From contig CALODL010000033.1 in the NCBI GenBank assembly GCA_942492115.1, positions 1 to 64,000 of the forward strand: 64,000 nt of DNA. Reading direction: 5' to 3'. The position numbers were made by a program, and so were the translations under genes. This document shows positions 36,001-44,198 of the stretch, piece by piece. The DNA comes from CALODL01 sp942492115. GTDB lineage: Bacteria > Planctomycetota > Phycisphaerae > UBA1845 > CAIVHJ01. The notes beneath the pieces were generated by a model, which saw nothing but the letters and a program-made list of their open reading frames with translations, was not told the DNA's origin and did no database searches. Numbering within the stretch: position 1 is the first letter of the stretch; each line of letters opens with the position of its first letter.

Positions 36001-36353
36001 CCGGTGCCGACCCACAAGACCTCCGGATTGTGGGGGTCGAGGGCCAGGCAGCCGATGGAATACGATCCCTGGGTGTCGAACACGGGTGTCCAGGTAATGC
36101 CATTGTTGCGCGTCGCCCACACACCGCCTGAGCAGGCTGCAGCGTAATAATGCGCCGGATTGTCTGGATTGACGGCGATATCGCCGATGCGCCCGGACAT
36201 CAGCGCAGGCCCGACAGATCGGGCTTTGAGGCCTGAAAACGTTTTGGCGGACCATGGTCCCTTATCGCTATCGTTGTCATTGTCGTCCGTGTCCTCGGGC
36301 ATCGCGGGCGCGAGCAGACACAGGATCATCAACAGGTGGATAGGCAGGCTCAT
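33060..36353 (-). CDS. Secreted sortilin/BNR-type beta-propeller protein
   Basis: 1097 residues from ATG 36353 (AAGGAG six bases upstream), with a signal peptide 'MSLPIHLLMILCLLAPAMP'. The first 750 residues form tandem propellers with at least nine Asp-box-like blades ('SRDGGAHWEHL', 'TTDDGKTWQCV', 'STDGGQTWREL', 'STNRGETWTKR', 'TEDRGSSWTCI', 'TRDAGKNWLKY', 'SNDHGTSWTSI', 'TRDGGTRWIKI'). 'MSGRIGDIAVNPDNP' near the start is typical of the VPS10/sortilin-like bacterial family often labelled 'glycosyl hydrolase'. The C-terminal 300 residues contain an FnIII-like strand set ('RDQGIHRVAWNLRYPAST', 'GTYQVTL') and a helical tail. No catalytic residues are identified; hydrolase activity should not be assumed. 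Confidence 0.88.
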   Translation of the reverse strand: MSLPIHLLMILCLLAPAMPEDTDDNDNDSDKGPWSAKTFSGLKARSVGPALMSGRIGDIAVNPDNPAHYYAAACSGGVWATRNNGITWTPVFDTQGSYSIGCLALDPHNPEVLWVGTGENNSQRSVSFGDGVYRSRDGGAHWEHLGLKESEHIGMIAIDPRDSATVYVAAQGPLWKAGGERGLYKTTDDGKTWQCVLSISEHTGVNEVHLDPRNPDVIYASSYQRRRRVWTLINGGPESGIHKSTDGGQTWRELKNGIPKVDKGRIGLDISPANPDVIYAIVEAADDKGGFFRSTNRGETWTKRSDYMCTSPQYYNEIVCDPHDVDRIYTLDTIMHVSEDGGKSFSRMPRKNRHVDDHALWIDPANSDHLIVGCDGGVYDSYDRGEHWAFKVNLPITQFYRVAVDNSEPFYYIYGGTQDNSTLGGPSRTTDPVGITNDDWFITVGGDGFEPQVDPLDPNLVYSQWQYGGLVLHDRRSGQIIDIKPREAPDEEPLKWNWDSPLLISPHEPKRVYFAANKLYRTEDRGSSWTCISPDLSRGLDRNALKVMDMIQSVDAVSKNRSTSIYGNCVALTESPLQEDLLYVGTDDGLIQMTRDAGKNWLKYDAFDDIPKLSYVSSLLASQHDKARVYATFDDHKSGNFKPYILRSNDHGTSWTSIVGDLPDRHVVYALAEDHVDPDLLFAGTEFGAFFTRDGGTRWIKISGLPTIAVRDVVIQERENDLVLATFGRGFYVLDDYDPLRQVNDELFASAAALMPVKQALRYVETSRLGGRDGRGWQGASFYAAENPTYGAVFTYYIKDKLMSRKERRQEHEKKLLKDKQAIPFPSTEDLRAEDHESDPEIVLTVQDSDGQVVRRMTGPRDQGIHRVAWNLRYPASTPIDLREGDDLMPWETPPEGPLAVPGTYQVTLSTHIDGILTRIAGPESFEVVPLDMATFEAEDRTEVLAFHKKVADLQRAVRGAIKAADEADTRLKYVRKAIIDTPAIDPAMLGDVERTRSQLNDILTQLRGDRTLSKHQAPTPISISSRVSQVIGNQWYTTSAPTHTQREAYRFAGEQFADVLSALRILIETDLVQLERRLEDSGAPWTPGRVPTWVME

Positions 36354-36564
36354 CGGCAGCTCCTTCAAGTGTGGTGTCAGCGGACGCGCGGAGACGCGAC
36401 GCAGGTCGAACTATCATACAAATGAGTGCGGACCGCGTCACACAAGACGGTCAGGGTGCGGCCCGGGCCGCCCTGAGCGCCGTTCTCGGGACCGTTGACA
36501 CGCCGCCGGCGTTATGGTGGTCTTGGGTGGGGCGTTCGCCACAACCGAGCCCCGAGGAGGCCGC

Positions 36565-37758
36565 ATGCTTGACGTCACGCGCGCCCGTCACGAGACCCCG
36601 GGCACACGACATTGCATTCACCTGAACAACTGCGGGGCCGCGTTGATGCCCACGCCGGTCATCGATGCAGTGAGCGGCCATATCGCTCTCGAAGGGCGTA
36701 TTGGTGGCTACGAGGCGGCCGCCCGGGCCCACGAAGCAATCGAACACACCTATGACGCCATCGCGCGGTTGCTGGGTGCGTGCCGCGATGAGATCGCCAT
36801 CGTTGAGAACGCCACGCGTGGGTGGGGCATGGTGTTCTATGCGCTACAGTTCGGGCCGGGGGATCGCATACTGACTTCGACCGTGGAGTACGCCTCCAAC
36901 TACATCGCCCATCTGCAGATTGCCCGACGCACCGGCGCCGTCATCGATATCATCCCGCAGGATTCCACCGGCGTACTCGATATCGCCGCACTCGAGCACA
37001 TGATCGATGATCGGGTGAAGCTGATTGCCGTGACCCACGTGCCGACGCATTGCGGCCTGGTCAATCCGGCGCGCGCGATCGGTCGCCTGGCGCGTGCACA
37101 TGGAATTCCCTATCTGCTGGATGCGTGTCAATCCGTTGGCCAGATGCAGATCGACGTCAACGATCTCAACGTGGATTTCTTGTCGGCAACGAGTCGCAAA
37201 TTTCTGCGTGGACCGCGCGGCGTCGGCTTTGTCTACGTGCGGCGCCCGTGGATCGAACGTCTCGAACCCCCGCTGCTCGACGTCCATGCGGCGACGTGGA
37301 CGAGCCGTGACACATACACCGTTCGACCTGATGCCCGCCGGTTCGAAAACTGGGAAAGTTTCGTGGCGGGACGCATCGGGCTTGGCGTTGCAATCGACTA
37401 CGCCTTGGAGTGGGGCATACCTGAAATCGCCAATCGGATCATGATTCTTGCCGAGCGTATGCGCGCGGGGCTGGCCGCGATCCCCGGCGTCGTGGTTCAT
37501 GACCGGGCGCCTGGCTCGTGCGGCATCGTGGGGTTTTCTGTGAATGGTTGCGCTGCGGACGTCATTGTTGCCGGGTTATGCGCCGAGACGATTCACACCA
37601 GCATCAGTCGGGCTCCGAGCACGTTACTGGACATGTCGGCGCGTGGATTGTGCGCTGTCGTTCGTGCAGGAGTGCATTACTACAACACCGAGAACGAGAT
37701 CGACCGCTGTTGTCGCACCGTTGCACGGATGGCTGGTCACTCGCCCCGAAGCGCATAG
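36565..37758 (+). CDS. Class V aminotransferase-fold PLP enzyme (cysteine desulfurase / epimerase-like)
   Basis: 397 residues from ATG 36565 (GAGGAGG four bases upstream). 'HLNNCGAALMP', 'ENATRGWGMVFYAL', 'EYASNYIAHLQIA', 'VTHVPTHCGLVNP' and 'YLLDACQSVGQ' follow the NifS/CsdB-like fold, and the PLP-binding Lys is in 'SATSRKFLRGPRGVGF' at about residue 210. The family includes cysteine desulfurases, isopenicillin-N epimerases and ergothioneine-type lyases. No active-site Cys loop typical of desulfurases is obvious ('FVAGRIGLG', 'SRAPSTLLDM'), so epimerase or lyase-like activity is at least as likely. Cytoplasmic; monocistronic by context. Confidence 0.85.
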   Translation: MLDVTRARHETPGTRHCIHLNNCGAALMPTPVIDAVSGHIALEGRIGGYEAAARAHEAIEHTYDAIARLLGACRDEIAIVENATRGWGMVFYALQFGPGDRILTSTVEYASNYIAHLQIARRTGAVIDIIPQDSTGVLDIAALEHMIDDRVKLIAVTHVPTHCGLVNPARAIGRLARAHGIPYLLDACQSVGQMQIDVNDLNVDFLSATSRKFLRGPRGVGFVYVRRPWIERLEPPLLDVHAATWTSRDTYTVRPDARRFENWESFVAGRIGLGVAIDYALEWGIPEIANRIMILAERMRAGLAAIPGVVVHDRAPGSCGIVGFSVNGCAADVIVAGLCAETIHTSISRAPSTLLDMSARGLCAVVRAGVHYYNTENEIDRCCRTVARMAGHSPRSA

Positions 37759-38172
37759 CGGTGTGATCATCTGCCATATCAAGGAATGTTGTTTTGCCCA
37801 GGTTTACACTGCCTATCCCGGCCAGCCTGCCATGAATTTGCAACCTCCAATCACTGCACATATCGCGTACGGATTCCTAATGGGCAGTTGACTGCCATGT
37901 TCGTCATGACGGATAAGTGCTGTCTCTGACTGCAGTTGCCATGCTACTGGACATTGTGGGTTTCTCGAAAAGCCCTCCAGGTTCTCATCTGTGGCATACC
38001 TAACGCGATCGGCGTCAAGGACTAAGCGTTTTCGACGATTGTCTCTGCCGGCGTCAGGGGCTACGATGGACCTTGTCAATTGTCTGGGCAATTCGGGAAG
38101 GAAGCATCCCCGTGTCCTATCTTCGTCAAATCGCAACGAGGTCCTCTCTACAGAACCAGAAAGGGAAGAGGC
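37759..38172. other. Intergenic leader region before the Cys-rich array
   Basis: About 410 bases without a convincing gene. The plus-strand frame from 38080 is open into the next gene but reads poor sequence before the signal peptide at 38173. A possible promoter is listed separately. A leader of about 100 bases would precede the first array gene. Confidence 0.45.
38039..38067 (+). promoter_or_regulatory. Possible sigma70-like promoter for the first array gene
   Basis: TTGTCT (38039-38044) and TACGAT (38062-38067) lie 17 bases apart about 105 bases before the ATG at 38173. The match is moderate and unproven. Confidence 0.3.
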
Positions 38173-40665
38173 ATGAATTCTAAAACGTTGTTGTACTGCG
38201 CGTGTATTTGCGGGTTGTTCAGCGGCTCGGTGTTCGCTCAGTCGCGCGCCTTCATGGACGCGGCCGGCAACGGCGGTGCTGGTCAGCCCGCCACGGGCGC
38301 AACCAGCATTTCCATGGATCCCGGCTCGAGCCAGGAAATCGAAGTGTGGGTCGTCGACGGTGATGCCGGTGGCGACAAGATGGCGAGCTATCAGCTCATC
38401 TTCCAGTGCACCGCCCAGGGCGGCGACTCAGGCAGTGTCGATTACGTCGACAACAACCCCGGCATGGGTGGTGGCGATACGATCGTCATCGATACCGCTC
38501 GTGGTGACTGGGTCTTCAACGGCTCGCTGGCCATCACGCCTCCGGTCTACAACGAAACCTGTGGATCGAACATCTTCGGCGTGATTTACAACACAGCGAT
38601 TCCGACTGACGACAAGGACATCAACGCCGAATTCGGTACGGCCCCGGCCTATATGGCCAGCTTTACCGTCGAAGCCTCGGCTGATGCCTGCGGAACGCAC
38701 ACGTATGTGTGGAACATCGCCGCCAACGGTGGTCTGCCGCCGCTCGCAGCGTTGTTTGCTCCCGGTGGTGCCCAGTGGGGTGGTGGTGACGGACCGACCG
38801 AGTTCCAGAACCTCGACATCAACATTGGCCCGACGAACGATGATTGCGGCGACGCCATCGATCTCGGTGACGCCGGTGCGGTCAGCGTGGGCTACGACAC
38901 GACCTGTGGGACCGTTGACGGTGCTCAGGATTGTGCCGCCGGCGCCGACATCTGGTACACCTACTCGACCCCGGCTTCCTGCCTCGACGGCCTGCAGATC
39001 AGCGTCACCGGTGGTGACGTCGCGGTCTACCAGGACGCTGGCTGCACCCCGGCCGGTGGCGGTCAGTGCAACCCGGGCGCCATTGCCAATGCGGGTGGCG
39101 AGAACTGGTTGATCCAGGTCATCGGTGACAACGTCTCCGGTACTCTGGACATCGCTTGTGGTGGCTGCACCACGCCGAATGATCCGGCCTGTAACGACGG
39201 CAACCCGTGCACGACCGATTCCTGCAATGTGGGTAGCGGTCAGTGCATGAACACGCCGAACAACAACCCGTGCGAAGACGGCGACCCCTGCACGCTGAGC
39301 GATCAGTGCGGTATGGGCACGTGCAACCCGGGTCCTGTTGACGATTGCAACGACTTCAACCCGTGCACCGATGACAGCTGCCTGGCTGGCACCGGCTGCG
39401 AAAACACCGACATCAACGGCGCTGCCTGTTCGATCGACGACGATTGCAACACCGGCACCGTCGAAGGTGCGACCTGTGACGACGGAAGCTGTGCCTGCAC
39501 CAGCGGCATGGTCAACGCTTTGTGTCTCGAGCTCCGTGATCCGAAGGACGACGGTTCGCACCAGCCGTGCGGTATCGACGGTTCCGACGATCAGTGCCCT
39601 GCTGACGAGTCCTGCATCGACGGCGTATGCCTCCCGCAGGCGTGCTACTCGCCGGGCGAAGAGATCGTCGTTGATCTCGAACTGTTCCCGACCCCCGAAG
39701 ACACCATCTGCGGTGGTCAGTTCTTCCTCGAGTACGACACCAGCTGCCTGAACCTCCAGGGTCTCGAAACCGATCCTGACGGCGAACTGGGCTGGAGCTT
39801 CGTGTTCGTGAATCAGACCGGTGACGGCACTGTCGATCTGGCCCTCGGTATTCCGCCGGCCCTGCAGTGCTGCGTCGATGCTGGCAACCCGCTGTGTGCG
39901 GGCACCCGCAACGGCGGCACCATCGCCCGCCTGACGTTCACGTCGGACGGCAGCGACGCCGACAGCTGCAAGTGTGGCGGCGTCAACTTCCGCGTGCACA
40001 ACCCGCCGAGCGGCGCATCCGGCCCGAAGGGCAGCGTCGATCTGGGTGGTTGTAATGATGATGCCGATCCGAGTGGCACCGACAGCATGCGTATCCAGCC
40101 GGAGACAACCATCAGTGGTGGTCTCGATGCTGATATCGAGTCGGGCTCCGATTGTGGCACCTTCACCAAGCATGTGGCCTATCCGCCACTGACCGTGTCG
40201 GATCCGTGTGCCGAAGCCGGTGCCGAAGCCGATTGCACCGAGACCTACCAGCAGGCCTGTGAGTCGCCGCTGGATTGCGGTATGGGTGACCTGTGCAACA
40301 GTGATCTCGATTGCGGCGGCTTTACCAGCGTCGAAGATGCAGCGGCCGGCGAGCTTGGCTTCCTCGGTTTCTGTGCGACCGACAATTGTGTCGGCGGCTT
40401 GTGTGAGAACGCGACCGCTCCGGTTGGCGTTGATCTCGATGATTACCTCGATTGCACGGACGGGTGCGATTTCCTGCCAGGTCTGACGTGTATCGAGCTG
40501 CAGCTACACCAATGGCTGTGGCAACACAGACACCCGCGAGTTCTGCATCTACAACAGCGGCCTCAACAAGCTGCTCGTCGATGTCGAGCTGTCGCCGACG
40601 ATGGTCGACGGCACTCCGGGCGATCCGATCGTCCGGTGCATCGATTTCACCATCTCGGCCTGTGA
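38173..40665 (+). CDS. Secreted cohesin-like / Cys-rich protein, 5' part (frameshifted gene)
   Basis: Starts at ATG 38173 with a signal peptide (MNSKTLLYCACICGLFSGSV then FAQ). Residues about 28-200 are cohesin-like ('MDPGSSQEIEVWVVDGDAGG', 'ASFTVEASADACGTHTYVW'). Then comes a 'NDDCGDAIDLG...DIWYTYSTPASC' domain often seen in planctomycete exported proteins. Cys-rich 'CNDGNPCTTDSCN' and 'CEDGDPCTLSDQC' units follow, then a second cohesin-like domain ('GEEIVVDLELFPTPEDTICG'). The true reading leaves this frame at about 40498: the last 55 residues (after CIEL) are wrong-frame. The protein continues in the fragment from 40499; rebuilt length is about 1110 residues. Likely a surface structural or scaffolding protein. 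Confidence 0.8.
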   Translation: MNSKTLLYCACICGLFSGSVFAQSRAFMDAAGNGGAGQPATGATSISMDPGSSQEIEVWVVDGDAGGDKMASYQLIFQCTAQGGDSGSVDYVDNNPGMGGGDTIVIDTARGDWVFNGSLAITPPVYNETCGSNIFGVIYNTAIPTDDKDINAEFGTAPAYMASFTVEASADACGTHTYVWNIAANGGLPPLAALFAPGGAQWGGGDGPTEFQNLDINIGPTNDDCGDAIDLGDAGAVSVGYDTTCGTVDGAQDCAAGADIWYTYSTPASCLDGLQISVTGGDVAVYQDAGCTPAGGGQCNPGAIANAGGENWLIQVIGDNVSGTLDIACGGCTTPNDPACNDGNPCTTDSCNVGSGQCMNTPNNNPCEDGDPCTLSDQCGMGTCNPGPVDDCNDFNPCTDDSCLAGTGCENTDINGAACSIDDDCNTGTVEGATCDDGSCACTSGMVNALCLELRDPKDDGSHQPCGIDGSDDQCPADESCIDGVCLPQACYSPGEEIVVDLELFPTPEDTICGGQFFLEYDTSCLNLQGLETDPDGELGWSFVFVNQTGDGTVDLALGIPPALQCCVDAGNPLCAGTRNGGTIARLTFTSDGSDADSCKCGGVNFRVHNPPSGASGPKGSVDLGGCNDDADPSGTDSMRIQPETTISGGLDADIESGSDCGTFTKHVAYPPLTVSDPCAEAGAEADCTETYQQACESPLDCGMGDLCNSDLDCGGFTSVEDAAAGELGFLGFCATDNCVGGLCENATAPVGVDLDDYLDCTDGCDFLPGLTCIELQLHQWLWQHRHPRVLHLQQRPQQAARRCRAVADDGRRHSGRSDRPVHRFHHLGL

Positions 40666-41506
40666 TTCCTCGACGTTCTTCGCCTGCAGCCCCAGCTCGC
40701 CGACGCCTGGCGACCTGTGCTTCCCGCAGGACCAGAACGCATGCGGTGGCTTCCCCGAGCTGTGCAACCAGACCGAGAGCGGCGGCTTCGACATCAGTTC
40801 GAACGTCGTGTTCGGTTCGCCCGAGAACATCCCGGGTCACGGTCAGGCCTGCTTGAAGGTCCCGCCGGGCAACTGGGATTGCATCGAAGCAACCGATCCC
40901 AAGCATTCGCTGACGAGCAGCTGCTCGCTCGAGTGCAACGAAGACGGCGTCCTGCGGGCCACCTTCAAGGGCTCGAAGGCCACCAACGACACCTGCCATT
41001 GGCTGGTTCAGGGTAACCTGGACGGGAATCCGAACATCGATATCTTCGATTACACGATTCTCGCCGGCGAATACCTGAACAACTATGGCAGCAACGACAC
41101 GCTGTGCAAGACCGGTCCGGTCGAGGGCAACAACTTCAACGCCGACTTCAACGGCGACAAGATTGTCACCCTGGCCGACTGGAGCTTCGTGGTCTTCAAC
41201 TTCTTCTGTGCCTCGAAGGATCCGTGCAGCGTGCTGTGCGATCCGGCTCCGCAGTTCGCGGGTGCTGGCAAGACGAAGGTCCAGGGACCGCGTGCTGCAG
41301 TCAAGGTTCGTGAGCTCTATGCCATGGGCCTCGGCGACTACGCCGAAGCCGCCGACGTCAACAATGACGGCGTCGTCGACCTGACCGACATCAGCCTGTT
41401 CCTCGAGGGCGAGGATGCGCCGGCAGACCTGCGTGAGCATGTCTCGAAGACGCAGCGTTCGCATCGCGAACGTGAACTCCTCCCGCGTGGAAAGAGGACT
41501 CGCTGA
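40499..41506 (+). CDS. Secreted cohesin-like / Cys-rich protein, 3' part after frameshift
   Basis: Continuation of the 38173 gene. Dropping one base near 40498 joins 'TCIE' to 'CSYTNGCGNTDTREFCIYNS', a seamless Cys-rich segment. It then holds a third cohesin-like domain ('GLNKLLVDVELSPTMVDG') and dockerin-like loops: 'GNLDGNPNIDIFDYTILAGE', 'NADFNGDKIVTLADWSFVVF' and 'ADVNNDGVVDLTDISLFLEG', three EF-hand-like Ca sites. The protein ends in a basic tail (SHRERELLPRGKRTR). An ATG at 40601 is in frame but internal. Two hairpins follow the stop. Confidence 0.8.
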   Translation, partial: CSYTNGCGNTDTREFCIYNSGLNKLLVDVELSPTMVDGTPGDPIVRCIDFTISACDSSTFFACSPSSPTPGDLCFPQDQNACGGFPELCNQTESGGFDISSNVVFGSPENIPGHGQACLKVPPGNWDCIEATDPKHSLTSSCSLECNEDGVLRATFKGSKATNDTCHWLVQGNLDGNPNIDIFDYTILAGEYLNNYGSNDTLCKTGPVEGNNFNADFNGDKIVTLADWSFVVFNFFCASKDPCSVLCDPAPQFAGAGKTKVQGPRAAVKVRELYAMGLGDYAEAADVNNDGVVDLTDISLFLEGEDAPADLREHVSKTQRSHRERELLPRGKRTR

Positions 41507-41532
41507 GTCGAGCGCTGGTAGAGTGATCTGTT

Positions 41533-41561
41533 GGTGCCCGGGGTATTAGTCCCCGGGCACC
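41533..41561 (+). terminator. GC-rich stem-loop after the first array gene
   Basis: A perfect 11-bp stem (ggtgcccgggg/ccccgggcacc) with a 7-base loop, 27 bases after the stop. No T run follows, so it may be a transcript-stabilising or Rho-assisted structure. It is the first of a tandem pair. Confidence 0.6.
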
Positions 41562-41588
41562 GACTCTCATCTAGTTCGAAAATCCAAG

Positions 41589-41641
41589 AGGCCGGCAGCA
41601 CAGGAACGTAAGTCTCCTGTGCTGCTGGCCTAATGGTTTTT
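41589..41641 (+). terminator. Rho-independent terminator
   Basis: A 17-bp stem with one G-U pair (41589-41605 with 41615-41631) is followed by five T at 41637-41641. It ends the first array gene and separates it from the promoter at 41714. Confidence 0.85.
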
Positions 41642-41642
41642 A

Positions 41643-41672
41643 TTAGGGCCGTTTTCGGAGGAACGACCCTAA
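41643..41672. repeat. Third inverted repeat between array genes
   Basis: ttagggccgtt / aacgaccctaa form an 11-bp inverted repeat with one mismatch, just after the terminator and 40 bases before the next promoter. It could be a terminator for opposite-strand transcription or an upstream protein-binding site. Confidence 0.5.
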
Positions 41673-41713
41673 TTAGAGCCATTAGGTGGCTGTAACACGG
41701 GTAGGGGAAGGGA

Positions 41714-41743
41714 TTGACGCCCTATGCTTCGCTGCGCTATAGT
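41714..41743 (+). promoter_or_regulatory. Sigma70-like promoter for the 41.8-kb gene
   Basis: TTGACG (41714-41719), 18-base spacer, TATAGT (41738-41743). The start of transcription would be near 41750, giving a leader of about 46 bases with GAGGGG before the ATG. The same -10 and spacer length occur at 47032-47061. Confidence 0.7.
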
Positions 41744-41795
41744 GAAGCCGACCGGGGGTATTTCCTCTCTCCAGGCAACATGCGAGGGGTATAGC

Positions 41796-44162
41796 ATGAC
41801 CAGAGTTCGAATGGTGCGCGGATTCGTCTGGCTGGCAGCCGCATTGTGCGGTGCAGCGACGCCCGTTTGGGGGCAAAACTGCACGGTTCCTGCGGACTGC
41901 GACGACGGCGATGCGTGCACGATCGACAATTGTGTTGGAACGTTGTGTTCCTATTCGCCGTTCTGTACGGACGGAGATGCCTGCACAGTCGATGTGTGCA
42001 TCGATTTCGGCGGGGCCACGCCGACCTGTATTCTCAACACCCAGCCTGTCACCTGTCCTGACAACGGCGATGATTGTACGGACTTGGTGTGCAACCCCTT
42101 CGGCGCTGAAGGGAACTGTGACACCGTCGTCAATCTGGACGGTAATCCGTGTGATGACAGTAACCCGTGCACGGAAAACGATACCTGCGGAGGCGGTTCC
42201 TGCTCTGCCGGCACACCCGTCGTCTGTCCCGACAACGCTGACGATTGCACCGATCTGGCCTGTAGCCCTGTTGGTGCAGACGGCAACTGTGACGACACCA
42301 TCGTCGTCAACGAAGGCGGGGTCTGCGATGACGGCGACCCCTGCAACATCAACGAAGCCTGCGCCCTGGGCGCCTGCCAGGGGGGACAGCCCGTGATCTG
42401 TCCCGACAATGGCGACTTCTGCACCGCGGCCGTGTGCGATGCACTGGGCACCGAGGGTAACTGTGACGCGGTCATCGCGGTCAACGAAGCCGTGCTCTGC
42501 GACGATGGGGACTTATGCACCAGCGGCGAGTCGTGCATCAGTGGCAGTTGTGCCGGCGGTTCCTCCGTCGTGTGCCAGCCAGGCGACATCTGTAATCCAG
42601 CCGACGGTATCTGTGTCGATTGTCTCGTCGATGCTGACTGCGACGATGGCAATGCCTGTACCGGCCTCGAGCTGTGCATCGGCAATGTGTGTCAGGATGG
42701 GATCGATGTGGTGTGCGGTCCGGGCGATATCTGCAATCCCCTGACCGGTGACTGTCTCGAATGCCTCAGTGACTTCGACTGTGATCAGAGCGGTCAGGGA
42801 GCATGCGGCGGCGGTGAGTTCTGTAACCTGAGCGGAATGTGCGAGCCTCTGCCGCCGGTGATCTGTCCACCTGGCCAGACCTGCGATCCCGCGGATGGGG
42901 AATGCAAGGAGTGCGCCGTCGACGCCGATTGTTCGGACGGAATTGCGTGCACCTCCGATTTATGTCTGCCGGACAGCACGTGTCTGTCGGTGCCTCTGCC
43001 GGGTTTGTGTACGGACGGCGTTTTTTGCAACGGTATCGAAGTCTGCGACCTGCAGTTCGGCTGCGTACCGGAGAGCGCCCCATGCGATGATGGCATTTTC
43101 TGTACCGTCGACGATTGCAACAACGACCAGGAGATCTGCATCCACGCCCCCGTCGACCAGCTCTGTGATGATGGGGACGATCTGAACGGTCTGGAGACCT
43201 GCAATCCGAATTTCGGTTGCGTGCCGGGTGACCCTCTGGACCTCATTCGTGTCTTGCCGGTCATCCGCCAGGCGCCGTCCATGATCGAGACCATCCCCGC
43301 AGGGCCGCCGGTCAGCGATCCCGAAGTGTTGACCAATCAGCCGTTCTACATCGAATTGTGGGCCCAGCAGCTGGTCGATTCGAACGATCCGCCCATGTCA
43401 GGGTTGTGCTGTGTCTTCGTCGACATGATCTTCGATGCGTTCAACATCAGCTGCGACGACGTGGATTCATCGAGCAGCTTCAACGCTCTGGACAGCGGAT
43501 CGTGCAGCGGAACGGGCGTCAATGACCTCGGTGCGTGCACGGTCACCGTTGAGCTGGGCGTCGCCCCGGCCTGGGTCCTGGTGTCCCGCGTGACGGTGTC
43601 TGCGACGGAACCCCTGTTCGGCGCGACGGTGAGCACCGCGCCGGCCAATATCGTGGGCTCCATCTGCCAGTTCGGGGCCGTTGGCCCGGATCAGTTCCAG
43701 TTCGACACCTCGGCCCAGTTCAACATCGGGTCGGCCTGTCTCTATGACGTCGACGGCGACGACTTCGTCGGCCCGGGCGATTTCTCGTTCATCCCGCCAT
43801 GCTGGCTGCGGACTGACCTGGAACCGCAATGGAACCTGTTCAGCTGTGATCAGGTCGATTTCAACTGCGATGGCGTGGTCGATCCGGGCGATTTCTCGTT
43901 CTTCGTCACCGGTTGGCTCAAGGACTGTGATGATCCGACAATCCTGTTTCCGGCCATCCCCTGCGGTCCGAGCCCGCAGTTCCTGCCGCCAGCAGATAAG
44001 AAACTACTTAATTACTTTGGATTGCCTCACCCAGATGAGGATAGTGACATTCGTACAGAGAAATTCCCACGTGACCGCGAGACGCCGCGGAAACTTGACG
44101 GGGGCAAGCGGCCCAGAGCGCCGCGAACCCGCAAATCGGCGTTTCGTCACGACGGGCCCTAA
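41796..44162 (+). CDS. Secreted Cys-rich protein with 'ELWAQ' module and dockerin-like end
   Basis: 788 residues from ATG 41796. Signal peptide 'MTRVRMVRGFVWLAAALCGA'. Residues about 28-480 are tandem Cys-rich units of two kinds ('CDDGDACTIDNCVGTLC' and 'CPDNGDDCTDLVCNPFGAEG'), about ten in all. Residues about 483-645 are the beta-rich module shared through the array ('IRVLPVIRQ', 'FYIELWAQQ', 'GLCCVFVDMIFDAF'). Next is a dockerin-like pair ('CLYDVDGDDFVGPGDFSFIP' and 'DFNCDGVVDPGDFSFFVTGW') with ideal Asp/Asn spacing. The last 60 residues are highly charged and basic (RTEKFPRDRETPRKLDGGKR). No enzymatic motif. Own promoter upstream; the next gene follows after 36 bases and is probably co-transcribed. 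Confidence 0.85.
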   Translation: MTRVRMVRGFVWLAAALCGAATPVWGQNCTVPADCDDGDACTIDNCVGTLCSYSPFCTDGDACTVDVCIDFGGATPTCILNTQPVTCPDNGDDCTDLVCNPFGAEGNCDTVVNLDGNPCDDSNPCTENDTCGGGSCSAGTPVVCPDNADDCTDLACSPVGADGNCDDTIVVNEGGVCDDGDPCNINEACALGACQGGQPVICPDNGDFCTAAVCDALGTEGNCDAVIAVNEAVLCDDGDLCTSGESCISGSCAGGSSVVCQPGDICNPADGICVDCLVDADCDDGNACTGLELCIGNVCQDGIDVVCGPGDICNPLTGDCLECLSDFDCDQSGQGACGGGEFCNLSGMCEPLPPVICPPGQTCDPADGECKECAVDADCSDGIACTSDLCLPDSTCLSVPLPGLCTDGVFCNGIEVCDLQFGCVPESAPCDDGIFCTVDDCNNDQEICIHAPVDQLCDDGDDLNGLETCNPNFGCVPGDPLDLIRVLPVIRQAPSMIETIPAGPPVSDPEVLTNQPFYIELWAQQLVDSNDPPMSGLCCVFVDMIFDAFNISCDDVDSSSSFNALDSGSCSGTGVNDLGACTVTVELGVAPAWVLVSRVTVSATEPLFGATVSTAPANIVGSICQFGAVGPDQFQFDTSAQFNIGSACLYDVDGDDFVGPGDFSFIPPCWLRTDLEPQWNLFSCDQVDFNCDGVVDPGDFSFFVTGWLKDCDDPTILFPAIPCGPSPQFLPPADKKLLNYFGLPHPDEDSDIRTEKFPRDRETPRKLDGGKRPRAPRTRKSAFRHDGP

Positions 44163-44198
44163 GTCTTTTGTTCGAAGTTCACACGGAGGAGTGGAAAG

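Noticed and set aside
33060..36353. Calling the BNR protein a sialidase or glycosyl hydrolase
   Set aside because: Asp-box blades are present but the sialidase arginine triad and FRIP motif are not seen; the fold alone does not show activity.
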